Below are positions 24,730 through 33,159 of a DNA stretch of 64,000 bases, one piece after another. The notes under the pieces are model-generated. The model made no database searches and was not told the DNA's origin. It saw nothing but the letters and a program-made list of their open reading frames with translations. The number at the start of each line of letters is the position of its first letter. Positions within the stretch are counted from its first letter, which is position 1. The DNA is from Gramella jeungdoensis (GTDB lineage Bacteria; Bacteroidota; Bacteroidia; Flavobacteriales; Flavobacteriaceae), in NCBI RefSeq assembly GCF_023805255.1, contig NZ_JAMSCK010000002.1:1-64000 (forward strand), written 5' to 3'. Both the position numbers and the translations under genes were made by a program.

Positions 24730-26952
24730 ATGAAAATATCAGCTGTTGTTTTCCTTTCCCCTTTCTTTTTAATACAGTCTGTTTCAGCACAAAATGAAAA
24801 TGAAGAGGTACGTGATACACTTCCGGAAGTAGTCGTCACATCGCTTCTTCGTCCAGAAAAAATTACCCGTGCACCTGCTTCCATCCAGGTTTTAACCACA
24901 AAGGATATTGATCTCTTTGCAGGATCGAATACCGGTGAACTGATTTCCTCGATTCAGGGTGTGGAATTTACCCGCTACGGTGTAGATGGGACTACCTTTA
25001 ACGCAAGGGGGCTTAACAGCGCTTTTAACAATAAAATACTCCAGGTCGTTGACGGTAGAATTAGCACTTCTGCATTAAGCGGCGGTTTACCTGTATTCAA
25101 TAATGGTTCGACCATAAAAGATGACATTAAACAGATTGAAATTGTTGCGGGGCCACAAACGGCATTATATGGTCCCAATGCGCACAATGGGGTATTCCAT
25201 ACAATTACAAAAGATCCACGCCAGGACCCCGGAACATCCGTTTCGCTTAGTGCCGGGAATCAATACCAGTTTAGTGGTAGGTTACGACATGCCCAAAAGA
25301 TCGATGATCGATGGGCATGGAAAGTGACAGGGGAATATGTAAGCGGGCGGGAGTTCTATTTTATTGACAGTATTTATGTAGGCACTCCTCCCGAAGCTAT
25401 CCCGGAACATAATGTAGATTTTGATTTCCGTCATCTTCGGGGTGAAGCCCATTTATATTATAACATCAACCCGAAAGCCGAGATTGTTGTCTCTGCCGGA
25501 GCTAGCAACAATGACTTTTTGCAGGTTACCACCAGTGGCCGAAATCAAATGAGGGATGTGGGCTACAGCTTTCTCCAGGCCAGATATAAAAGCACCCATT
25601 TTTATGCGAATATCTATAATACCTGGGGAAGCCTGGGGAAAAGCTATGTCATTCCCGGTTATACTCAAATCTTCTGGATGAGGACCCAGACCGGGCCTTT
25701 ATTCCTGCCACCAGAGGAAGCAGAACAAGTAGCCTTAAGCGGAGCAGGATTTAAAGAAAAAAGCAGAAGGTTTAATGGAGATATTCAATACCATACCAAC
25801 TTTTCTGAGGCCGGATTATTTCTTATAGCCGGCCTGGATTTCGAGAATGCGAATCCTAACACTACCGATGGGACTACCCTGGCTGGCGAAGCTGGTGATA
25901 TTTCCATATCACAAATAGGGGCTGTTCTGCAACTCGAAAAGGAACTCCTGAACGAGTTACGCATTATCGGAGCGATTCGATATGATAATAATGATAACTT
26001 CCAGGATCTATTTGCTCCCAAGTTTACTTTGGTAAAGGACCTTGAGCAGGGGAATATCCGGTTGGGTTGGGCTAAGGCCTATGCATTGCCATCCATACAG
26101 AATCAATACGCCAGTATTCGCGATTTCTTTTTTGGAAATGGAGGAAAAGGTATTTCATATATTCCGAATAATTCACCGGTTAACGACGGCATGTCGGTGC
26201 GTACCACGCAGCCTTTAAAGCCTGAGGAAGTAAGTACCTGGGAAGTTGGATTCAAAGGCCAGGCTTTCAAAAAGACCTGGATAGATGCCAACGCATATTA
26301 TGGAATAAGTAAGAACTTTATCACGCCCGCATTGCCGGTAGGAGGTAAAGCTCTTTCCCTGAATGGCCTTGAAGTAAATCATAACCCTGTTTTTGCCGGT
26401 ACCGTTAGCAATGACACTTTGAGGGGAGCTACATTTTTTACTTTCTTTAATTATGGCAGGGCAAAGGTATATGGTTTGGATCTTGGAGTGACTTACACTG
26501 TTTTCCCTTCGGTACAATTGGAACTTAAATATTCCTGGCTTAATGCCGGGTTTGAAGAAAATGATGCCAATAGGGACGGGCAAATAACCCGGGATGAAAA
26601 AAGCATTAATGCACCAAATCACCGCGGGGTGGCTGTTTTAACGGTTGAAGACCTGTTGAAGGAACGCCTCGTTTTGAAATTGGGAACCAGAATAGTGCAG
26701 AAATATGACTTTTATAGTGGGAATCAGGTTGGAAGCTCTGTTGGTGCCGGCACAAGAACGCCTCCTAAAAATTTCAATTATGGTCCGTTAGGCGGTTTCA
26801 CCACCTTTAATTTTGGAGCTGAATACCTTTGGAACAAAAATGTTGTGTTTAATTTTAATATGACAAATATCTTTAATACCCGACAGATTGAATTTGTGGG
26901 TTCACCTTCAATTGGAAGGCTGGCCATGGCAAGTATAAAAGTAAGTGATTAA
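24730..26952 (+). CDS. TonB-dependent outer-membrane receptor
   Basis: A 740-aa protein with signal peptide (1-20, ending SVSAQ). A TonB-box-like segment (LPEVVVTSL, about 30-38) leads into the plug (about 45-160: RAPASIQVLTTKDID, GVEFTRYGVDGTTFNARGL, LYGPNAHNGVFHTITK) and a 22-strand barrel to the C-terminus (LAMASIKVSD). There is no carboxypeptidase-like N-terminal extension and no SusD partner, so it is a classical receptor rather than a SusC. Substrate (siderophore, cobalamin or other) cannot be told. Single-gene unit; IGE copy 13 follows. Confidence 0.9.
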   Translation: MKISAVVFLSPFFLIQSVSAQNENEEVRDTLPEVVVTSLLRPEKITRAPASIQVLTTKDIDLFAGSNTGELISSIQGVEFTRYGVDGTTFNARGLNSAFNNKILQVVDGRISTSALSGGLPVFNNGSTIKDDIKQIEIVAGPQTALYGPNAHNGVFHTITKDPRQDPGTSVSLSAGNQYQFSGRLRHAQKIDDRWAWKVTGEYVSGREFYFIDSIYVGTPPEAIPEHNVDFDFRHLRGEAHLYYNINPKAEIVVSAGASNNDFLQVTTSGRNQMRDVGYSFLQARYKSTHFYANIYNTWGSLGKSYVIPGYTQIFWMRTQTGPLFLPPEEAEQVALSGAGFKEKSRRFNGDIQYHTNFSEAGLFLIAGLDFENANPNTTDGTTLAGEAGDISISQIGAVLQLEKELLNELRIIGAIRYDNNDNFQDLFAPKFTLVKDLEQGNIRLGWAKAYALPSIQNQYASIRDFFFGNGGKGISYIPNNSPVNDGMSVRTTQPLKPEEVSTWEVGFKGQAFKKTWIDANAYYGISKNFITPALPVGGKALSLNGLEVNHNPVFAGTVSNDTLRGATFFTFFNYGRAKVYGLDLGVTYTVFPSVQLELKYSWLNAGFEENDANRDGQITRDEKSINAPNHRGVAVLTVEDLLKERLVLKLGTRIVQKYDFYSGNQVGSSVGAGTRTPPKNFNYGPLGGFTTFNFGAEYLWNKNVVFNFNMTNIFNTRQIEFVGSPSIGRLAMASIKVSD

Positions 26953-26954
26953 AG

Positions 26955-27005
26955 CTTTTTAAATAAAATAAGTAACTTCATAAACAAATCAGGAGCCTGA
27001 TAGCT
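26955..27005 (+). repeat. intergenic element IGE copy 13
   Basis: TTTTTAAATAAAATAAGTAA then CTTCATAAACAAATCAGGAG. It follows the receptor stop; only the core and part of the 3' section are kept. Confidence 0.6.
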
Positions 27006-27138
27006 GGAAGGATGCTTCTTTAATTCTTGAATCTGGTGTTATTAAGGGCTCAGTAGTTATCATAAAGTCCGAAGCCGCTAAAAATGGGAATTAAAATTTT
27101 TGATAACGATAGTTTCATAAACTTAAGAGAAACTAAGC

Positions 27139-27687
27139 ATGAGAAAAGTAATTGCAGCGATAAATATGACCCTTGACGGGTTTTGCGATCATACCGCAAT
27201 AGAGCCTGATGAGGAGATACATCAGCATTACGCAGACCTGTTAAATGATGCCGGTAGCGTACTCTATGGCAGGAAAACTTATCAGCTTATGGAATTCTGG
27301 CGCGAGCTGGTAGAAAATCCTTCAGGAGATAGATCCATGGATGACTTTGCCGTTGTGATGGACAGGGCGCCAAAGATCGTCTTTTCTCAAAGCTTTAAAA
27401 GTTTAGACTGGAAAAGCGCAGAACTGGCGCAGCGTGACCTGAAGGAAACGGTTTTAGAACTCAGGCAGCAATCTGGTAAGGATATTTTAGTTGGCAGCCG
27501 TAGTTTGATAATTCAATTAATGAAACTTAAGATGATAGATGAATTGCAACTATGCGTTCATCCGGTTATAGCGGGAAGTGGGTTGCCATTATTTGGAAAC
27601 CTAAAAGAGTGGTTTATTTTTAACCTCAGAAAAACAAAGACTTTTAGTAGGGGTGCAGTGATCCTTTACTATGAACCGGAAACATAG
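27139..27687 (+). CDS. RibD C-terminal/DHFR-like reductase family protein
   Basis: A 182-aa protein of the dihydrofolate reductase superfamily, RibD_C type: MRKVIAAINMTLDGFCDH at the N-terminus, YGRKTYQLM (cofactor-binding), GKDILVGSRSLIIQLMKL and the C-terminal block IDELQLCVHPVIAGSGLPLF. It is predicted to be an NAD(P)H-dependent reductase of unknown substrate. Two further members lie at 36226 and 44672. Single-gene unit between IGE copies 13 and 14. Confidence 0.85.
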   Translation: MRKVIAAINMTLDGFCDHTAIEPDEEIHQHYADLLNDAGSVLYGRKTYQLMEFWRELVENPSGDRSMDDFAVVMDRAPKIVFSQSFKSLDWKSAELAQRDLKETVLELRQQSGKDILVGSRSLIIQLMKLKMIDELQLCVHPVIAGSGLPLFGNLKEWFIFNLRKTKTFSRGAVILYYEPET

Positions 27688-27699
27688 ATTAAGGTAAAT

Positions 27700-27745
27700 A
27701 GAAGCACCTGTCAAAGAAAATAAGTAACTTGTTATAACATAATCG
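27700..27745 (+). repeat. intergenic element IGE copy 14
   Basis: AGAAGCACCTGTCAAAGAAA then ATAAGTAACTTGTTATAACA. Core present, 3' section not recognisable. Confidence 0.55.
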
Positions 27746-27815
27746 TTAGAACGGTTTCCCAAATCTCGCCAATTTAAATTAACCGGGTTATAGTACCCAA
27801 TTCAGGTTCAGGGGG

Positions 27816-28469
27816 ATGAAAAGGATAGCAACCAGATTTCTAAGCTTAGGTGGAGTGATAGGCTCAATCCTGTTCACATCTATTACCATTATATGTGCTT
27901 CCCTGCAGGCAGATTACGATCATCTGGATAATTTTATAAGTGAACTTGGTGCTACAGGTGCATCTACCGAATTGATAATGAACTATCTTGGTTTTATCCC
28001 TTCAGGTATATGCTTCAGCCTTTTTGCACTGTCTCTCCTCATAGCTGTCTCTAAAGGCTGGGTATCCAGAACCGGATCTGTACTGTTCATGGTCTTTGGT
28101 ATAGGAATGAGCCTGGCAGGTATTTTTTCGTGCGATGCCGGTTGCCCGCCTGTTGGAAGCATGGAATCTGGCATCCATGATGGAGTCTCAGCCATAGCCT
28201 TCATGTCAGCAATTCTCGGAATCATTCTACTGGGGTTTTCCTTTAAGAAGATTAAGGGTCTCCACAGTATATGGCTATATTCGCTCATAACAGGTCTTGT
28301 TGCCCTGATACTTATGCTGGTTATGATCTCTACTTTTGAATCAAAGCACCTTACCGGCTTATGGCAGCGACTTTTCTTGTTTTCTGTCTTCCTTTGGACC
28401 ATTATTGCGGGGCTTAAGATCTATAAAAACCATGGCGCTAATGAAGGTCCAAACAACTCACGATTTTGA
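27816..28469 (+). CDS. DUF998 family membrane protein
   Basis: A 217-aa protein with six predicted helices. DUF998 features are seen: DHLDNFISELGATG after the first helix, GIFSCDAGCPP in a periplasmic loop, and GIHDGVSAIAFMSAILGIILL. Two Cys in the loop may form a disulphide. The ATG follows GGGGG, a strong ribosome-binding stretch. Function of the family is unknown. Confidence 0.85.
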   Translation: MKRIATRFLSLGGVIGSILFTSITIICASLQADYDHLDNFISELGATGASTELIMNYLGFIPSGICFSLFALSLLIAVSKGWVSRTGSVLFMVFGIGMSLAGIFSCDAGCPPVGSMESGIHDGVSAIAFMSAILGIILLGFSFKKIKGLHSIWLYSLITGLVALILMLVMISTFESKHLTGLWQRLFLFSVFLWTIIAGLKIYKNHGANEGPNNSRF

Positions 28470-28701
28470 TTATAAATAAAGCCGATCATCTGGGTTAAGA
28501 TGCCGGTAAGCGTGGTTTCATATTAATCATGCTTTCTTAAGAAATGTTTTTCGTAGCTGCTTTTTTTGCTGCTTATTAGTCAGTTATATTTTTTATGTTA
28601 AGGGTCTGCACTATAAATTCAATAAATTTTCAGTAAATTTCTAGGGATGCTTCTGCCGTCATTCCAGTTGAAAATTTAAATCCTGTAAATCCCTGCTCTA
28701 T

Positions 28702-29856
28702 ATGATAAGATCATTTTTAATTAGTATCCTTTTATTAACTCCAATACTGGGATTCTCACAGCAGAACGACAGCCTGGCAGAGCCTATTATCCCTGCTGAA
28801 AAGATAGAGCTCTTAAAAAATATAAACATCACCTTCGGTATGCGCATGGACTTCCAGGCATATACCTTTAGGGGTGGCGACAACTATTACAACGGGATAC
28901 AGTTTGAAAATGGTTTTACGGCCCTGGGTATTTCGGGAAAAGTGCATGAAAAGGTAAGTTTTCAGTTCAGGAACCGCTTTAATAAAAACAGCGATGTGCA
29001 GACCCTGGATCGGCTAAGTAGTAATATAGAACTGGCTTATCTTGATATTAAAATCAGTCCCTCCTTTGATCTTCTGCTAGGAAAAATGAGTGCCTTTTAC
29101 GGCGGTTATGAATACGAGTTCAGTGGATTGGATGTTCTGGAGTACAATGATATTTATGGCAACGCCCTGGCATTTGTTACGGGTGCTGGAATTACCTATC
29201 AGGCTTCAGAAAATAACAAGTTCGGGTTGCAGGTTTTAAATTCGCGTACACAGCATTATGATGATCTCTATGGCGATATAGTCGCAGAGAACATCCAGGA
29301 GCCCGACTGGCCTGTAGCCTTTGTTGGAAACTGGCGCGGAAAGTTTTTTGATGGTAAATTACAAACCATTTATAGCTTAAGCCATTCTTATGAAGTAAGA
29401 AAAAGGGGAACCACCTTTTTAACGTTGGGACATAAATACCAGAATCAAGACCTGAGCCTGATGTATGACTTTCATTATAGTTATGAAGAAGTGGATACCA
29501 AGGGGATAGTAACCAATCTTTTGAGTGAAGAACAGGTGGCCGAGGATGTGATGTATATTGAGAACTGGTTGAGGGCAGAATACAGGTTCAGCCCCAAATT
29601 CAAAGGTTTGTTAACCCTTATGACCAGCAGTGCTTATGATAATGTTAAGACCAGTAAACAGCATATGAGAACCAGCTATGGAGCTGTGCCTACCATTTAT
29701 TACAGTCCGTTTAAAAAAATCGATCTTCGGTTTTATCTTGCTTATATCGGCCGGTATTATGATTATTCCGATTATGCCATAGAAGAACTGGGAGCTTCCA
29801 GTTATAATAAGAATGAATTTAGGCTTGGCTTTATTGCGCCTTTGCTTTTATTGTAG
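28702..29856 (+). CDS. porin-like outer-membrane protein (phosphate-selective porin O/P-like)
   Basis: A 384-aa protein with signal peptide (about 1-19, ending LGFSQ). Repeated amphipathic strands follow (ITFGMRMDFQAYTF, VSFQFRNRFNKN, ELAYLDIKISPSFDLLLGKMS, RAEYRFSPKFKGLLTLMTS) and a terminal strand ends FRLGFIAPLLLL. The first strand and the LGK segment match the porin O/P family of Bacteroidota. No neighbouring phosphate genes are present, so the substrate is open. Its last 120 bp recur, decayed, at 31492-31611. Confidence 0.8.
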   Translation: MIRSFLISILLLTPILGFSQQNDSLAEPIIPAEKIELLKNINITFGMRMDFQAYTFRGGDNYYNGIQFENGFTALGISGKVHEKVSFQFRNRFNKNSDVQTLDRLSSNIELAYLDIKISPSFDLLLGKMSAFYGGYEYEFSGLDVLEYNDIYGNALAFVTGAGITYQASENNKFGLQVLNSRTQHYDDLYGDIVAENIQEPDWPVAFVGNWRGKFFDGKLQTIYSLSHSYEVRKRGTTFLTLGHKYQNQDLSLMYDFHYSYEEVDTKGIVTNLLSEEQVAEDVMYIENWLRAEYRFSPKFKGLLTLMTSSAYDNVKTSKQHMRTSYGAVPTIYYSPFKKIDLRFYLAYIGRYYDYSDYAIEELGASSYNKNEFRLGFIAPLLLL

Positions 29857-29950
29857 ACTTGTTCAGCCACAGGACTGCACATGAGTTTTTGGGAAAATAA
29901 TGGTACTATATCGGGATTAAGAGGGATGGTCAAAAAGTTCTTTTTAAAAA

Positions 29951-30000
29951 TGGCGGAAAACTTTTCAGAGAAAATAAGTAACTTCACTAAAAGCCCTTAC
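29951..30000 (+). repeat. intergenic element IGE copy 15
   Basis: GGCGGAAAACTTTTCAGAGA then AAATAAGTAACTTCACTAAA. It lies 95 bp after the porin stop. Confidence 0.6.
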
Positions 30001-30058
30001 CAATGTACAAAGGCCTTCTGCTAATACTTAGCGATTGAAAAGATAATTTTATCAGCCT

Positions 30059-30757
30059 ATGACCAAATATCAACATTCCCGGAATACCTCTATAGGCTCG
30101 AAAGTACGGGAAGTCATCTTTGGTATGGAAGACGGTATGGTTTCAACCCTTGGAGCAATAACGGGTATTGCAATTGGGAGTCAGGATCAGTTCACCGTGA
30201 TACTCTCCGGTACGGTGATCATCGCTGTTGAATCGGTCTCCATGGCTATAGGGTCCTATATCTCCAACAGGTCTGAATACGAAATCAATCAGGGAAGAAT
30301 AGAAGAAGAAAAGGAGGAGATAAGGGATTTTGCGGTGCAGGAAAAGAAGGAGCTTTTCCGAATGTTCGTTCGGGACGGCTGGCCACTGAAACTTGCAAGG
30401 GAAATGACCAGCACTGCCTCAAAAGATCCTGATCTCATGCTCAAAGAGATGACCTATCGGGAACTTTTATTGGCTGGAAAATCAGACAATATCGTTTTTA
30501 AAAAGAGTGTCCTGATGTTCATTTCCTATATTGTTGGTGGTCTCTTCCCGCTGGTCGCGTATTTGATCTTCCCTATTAAAAGTGCAATGCCGGTATCTAT
30601 TGGCATAACGATGATAGGTTTATTTATAATTGGCTCCACAACCACCAGGTTCTCAAAAGTTACCTGGTATAAAGCAGGAACCCGTGTGCTACTGCTTGGG
30701 CTTATAGCTCTGGTTATTGGTTATTTGATTGGGCAACTTGCTATTGCGTATAAATGA
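30059..30757 (+). CDS. VIT1/CCC1-family transporter
   Basis: A 232-aa protein of the vacuolar iron transporter family: VREVIFGMEDGMVSTLGAIT in helix 1 and VIIAVESVSMAIGSYIS in helix 2, with the conserved Asp/Met and Ser/Met residues. A cytoplasmic helical metal-binding loop (about 75-150, EEEKEEIRDFAVQEKKE) precedes three C-terminal helices. Family members move Fe2+ or Mn2+. Single-gene unit between IGE copies 15 and 16. Confidence 0.9.
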   Translation: MTKYQHSRNTSIGSKVREVIFGMEDGMVSTLGAITGIAIGSQDQFTVILSGTVIIAVESVSMAIGSYISNRSEYEINQGRIEEEKEEIRDFAVQEKKELFRMFVRDGWPLKLAREMTSTASKDPDLMLKEMTYRELLLAGKSDNIVFKKSVLMFISYIVGGLFPLVAYLIFPIKSAMPVSIGITMIGLFIIGSTTTRFSKVTWYKAGTRVLLLGLIALVIGYLIGQLAIAYK

Positions 30758-30805
30758 TTTACTTAGAATTTTCATTAAGAATATATAGACATAGACGATT
30801 ATTCT

Positions 30806-30885
30806 AAATAACCTGAATGGACTCCTAGAAAATCAAATAACTTCATGAATAAAGCTTTCGTTCCATGCCTGGGGTTGGAGAGGCT
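30806..30885 (+). repeat. intergenic element IGE copy 16 (near-duplicate of copy 18)
   Basis: AAATAACCTGAATGGACTCC, then TAGAAAATCAAATAACTTCA and TGAATAAAGCTTTCG. The first 70 bp match 32881-32950 at about 91% identity, far higher than between other copies. Confidence 0.75.
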
Positions 30886-30986
30886 GCAGACCTTCAGTTC
30901 GCTTTAAAGACATAAACTTCATTTAATCGGGGTTTTGTGATTCTTGCGGAATTTAGCGCTAACTTGAATCATCAAATTCTGTTATT

Positions 30987-31379
30987 ATGAAAAGAGAACT
31001 AATTTCAAACGGAAACCCTTTAGAAGATATAATTGGTTTTAGCCGGGCTGTAAAAGTAGGCTCATTTATAAGCGTTGGAGGAACCGCACCTGTAGATGAA
31101 AATGGAAAGACGGTGGGGATAGGTGATGTTAAGGCTCAGACCAGGAAGTGTATTGAAATTATTAAAGCTGCTCTTGAACAGGCCGGATCGGGATTAGAAG
31201 ATGTAGTAAGGACCAGGATCATTTTAACTGATATTGATGACTGGAAAAGCGTGATAGAGGTGCGATCAGGATATTTTAAAAAAATAAAGCCGGTTGATAC
31301 TATAATGCAGGTTAGCAGGTTTGTAAACCCCGAGTGGTTAATTGAAATTGAAGCAGATGCAATTATTAGTGAGAAGTAA
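30987..31379 (+). CDS. RidA-family protein
   Basis: A 130-aa protein of the RidA/YjgF/UK114 family: AVKVGSFISVGGTAPVDENG, CIEIIKAALEQAGSGLEDVV, Arg in VVRTRIILTDI, and the ending WLIEIEADAII. RidA proteins deaminate reactive 2-aminoacrylate; several subfamilies lack that activity, and which one this is cannot be settled by eye. Single-gene unit. Confidence 0.85.
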   Translation: MKRELISNGNPLEDIIGFSRAVKVGSFISVGGTAPVDENGKTVGIGDVKAQTRKCIEIIKAALEQAGSGLEDVVRTRIILTDIDDWKSVIEVRSGYFKKIKPVDTIMQVSRFVNPEWLIEIEADAIISEK

Positions 31380-31491
31380 TGAATAATTAAGACAGATCCC
31401 TTTGACACCAAAACCTCAGCATACCTCCCTGAATAGGTTCATGAACTGGGCTTCAAGACTCAAAAAAGAGTTGAAAGCACTCAGGATTGCC

Positions 31492-31611
31492 CTTGCTTAG
31501 ATAGGCCGGTATTATGATTATTCCGATTATGCCATAAAAGAATTGGTAGCTTCCAGTTATAATAAAAATGAATTTAGGCTTTGCTTTATTGCGCCTTTGC
31601 TGATATTGTAG
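31492..31611 (+). pseudogene. decayed copy of the porin gene 3' end
   Basis: These 120 bp align without gaps to 29737-29856, the end of the porin gene, with nine mismatches (about 92% identity), including the shared TAG stop. The reading frame keeps GRYYDYSDYAI, SSYNKNEFRL and FIAPLL, but the codon before the ATA that opens this block has become TAG, so the fragment is closed. No porin homology is visible further upstream. It is either a remnant of a lost paralogue or the scar of a segmental duplication with a 1755-bp offset. Confidence 0.85.
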
Positions 31612-31694
31612 GATTGTAACTAGTAAAAAGGTTCACGGTAACTAACAGATATGCTGGTTTCTGCTGTTTCAAAAAGCCGGTTCATTCACGTATC

Positions 31695-31760
31695 AGGCGA
31701 TCTTTCGAGGAAAATAATTAACTTCATCAGCAATTCAGGTTTTAAACCGGCATCACTGCC
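31695..31760 (+). repeat. intergenic element IGE copy 17
   Basis: GGCGATCTTTCGAGGAAAAT, then AATTAACTTCATCAGCAATT, then CAGGTTTTAAACCGGCATCA. All three sections are recognisable. Confidence 0.75.
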
Positions 31761-31773
31761 CTTGCTCTAAATT

Positions 31774-32886
31774 ATGATGAAGATCCAGCCAAACCTAATA
31801 TTTCTGCTACTCCTGTTCCTTTTCACAAATGGATATAGCCAGCAAATCGAATTCTTTAATGCCGATGGTTTCTTCTCTATAGGAACCCAATCAAATAGAA
31901 CGGCTTCGATAACATTATTTGACGTGGACCAGGATGGAGATCTTGACGCCCTGGTAGCCAACGGGAGGCATTGGCCTGAACAGAATTATATCTTTTTTAA
32001 TGATAGTAAGGGGAATTTTAAAAATGCAATGCCCATCGGGAAGTTTATGGATGCATCTTACTCAGTAAAAAGCGCCGATTTTAATAAGGATGGATTTATG
32101 GATATTGCTGTGGCAAATGACAATGTTGAGAATAAGATCATATTTGGTTCAAAGAATTCTTTCGATCGTGAAATTTCATTTGGTTCCATTAATCCATCCA
32201 GGAATCTTGAAACGGCAGATATAGATCTGGACGGAGATATTGACCTTATTTTGTCAAATAGAAAAGCTCAAAACGAGATCTGTTTAAATGATGGAAAAGG
32301 GAACTTCCCGGAGATCATAAAATTCGGGGATGAATTAGACCAGACCATTCAAACTAAAATAATAGATTTCAATAATGACGGATTTCTGGACCTGGTCACT
32401 GCAGAAAGACAAAACACCAATAAGGTATACCTCAATGACGGCAAACAGAATTTTACAGAAATCATTGAATTTGGCAAAAAGGATAATGAAACCCGTTCCA
32501 TAGATATCGGAGATTTTGACAAAGACGGTTTTTTAGATATAGTAGCCGGGAACTTAGGTTCAAAAAATGTCATTTATTTTGGTGATAAGGATTTGAAATT
32601 TCATAGAACCCTGGAGTTTTCAGAGGAGCGAATGACCTATTCCATTAAATTAGCCGACCTTAATCTGGACGGGTTCCTCGATATTGTAGAGGGAAATTCA
32701 GAGGAAAGGAACTATGTGTTCATGGGGCAAAAAGATCTGGAATTCATAGAAATTGGATTACGGGAGGATCTAGAGGAAAATACTTATAACATAGAAACCG
32801 GAGATATAAATGGAGATGGACTTCCCGATATTATTGAATCCAATTCAGGGGCCTGGAACTTATATTACAGGACTCTGCTGAAATAA
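31774..32886 (+). CDS. exported FG-GAP/VCBS-repeat protein
   Basis: A 370-aa protein with signal peptide (about 1-22, ending NGYSQ). It has about seven FG-GAP/VCBS-like repeats with calcium-loop cores: DVDQDGDLDALVA, DFNKDGFMDIAVA, DIDLDGDIDLILS, DFNNDGFLDLVTA, DFDKDGFLDIVAG, DLNLDGFLDIVEG and DINGDGLPDIIES. This predicts a calcium-stabilised beta-propeller outside the cytoplasm. No catalytic domain or sorting domain is attached. Adjacent ATGs at 31774 and 31777. Function probably binding or adhesion, by inference. Confidence 0.85.
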   Translation: MMKIQPNLIFLLLLFLFTNGYSQQIEFFNADGFFSIGTQSNRTASITLFDVDQDGDLDALVANGRHWPEQNYIFFNDSKGNFKNAMPIGKFMDASYSVKSADFNKDGFMDIAVANDNVENKIIFGSKNSFDREISFGSINPSRNLETADIDLDGDIDLILSNRKAQNEICLNDGKGNFPEIIKFGDELDQTIQTKIIDFNNDGFLDLVTAERQNTNKVYLNDGKQNFTEIIEFGKKDNETRSIDIGDFDKDGFLDIVAGNLGSKNVIYFGDKDLKFHRTLEFSEERMTYSIKLADLNLDGFLDIVEGNSEERNYVFMGQKDLEFIEIGLREDLEENTYNIETGDINGDGLPDIIESNSGAWNLYYRTLLK

Positions 32887-32960
32887 CCTGAGCGGACTCC
32901 TAAAAAATCTAATAACTTCATGAATAAAGCTTTCGTCCTATGCCTGTGGGCGGGCAGGCT
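32881..32960 (+). repeat. intergenic element IGE copy 18 (near-duplicate of copy 16)
   Basis: AAATAACCTGAGCGGACTCC, then TAAAAAATCTAATAACTTCA and TGAATAAAGCTTTCG. It begins at the end of the FG-GAP gene, overlapping its last codons, and is followed by GGGCGGGCAGGCTG. Confidence 0.75.
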
Positions 32961-33159
32961 GTGAATTCCTGATACTATAACTGATTGCCCGAAAGGGCTA
33001 TACGAAGCACAACTTTTCCCTGTTAGAAAGTGGGTGATTTTTTAAAAGAAAATCAGGCTTTGAGACCGCCCTGAAAGAATTTTCCCCGAATTACTGTAAC
33101 CTCTCAGCATTTCCTGCCGTCTATTAGACAACATCAATTCATCACATCAATCAAAAAAC

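Larger units (their letters stand above)
31380..31773. other. 394-bp gap holding a porin fragment and IGE copy 17
   Basis: No intact gene. It holds a decayed copy of the porin 3' end (31492-31611) and IGE copy 17 (31695-31760). The first 110 bp show nothing recognisable. Confidence 0.7.

Noticed and set aside
24730-26952. Antisense open frames inside the TonB receptor
   Set aside because: Several - strand frames of 60-135 codons lie fully inside a clear receptor gene and have no start context or family features; they are by-products of its codon use.
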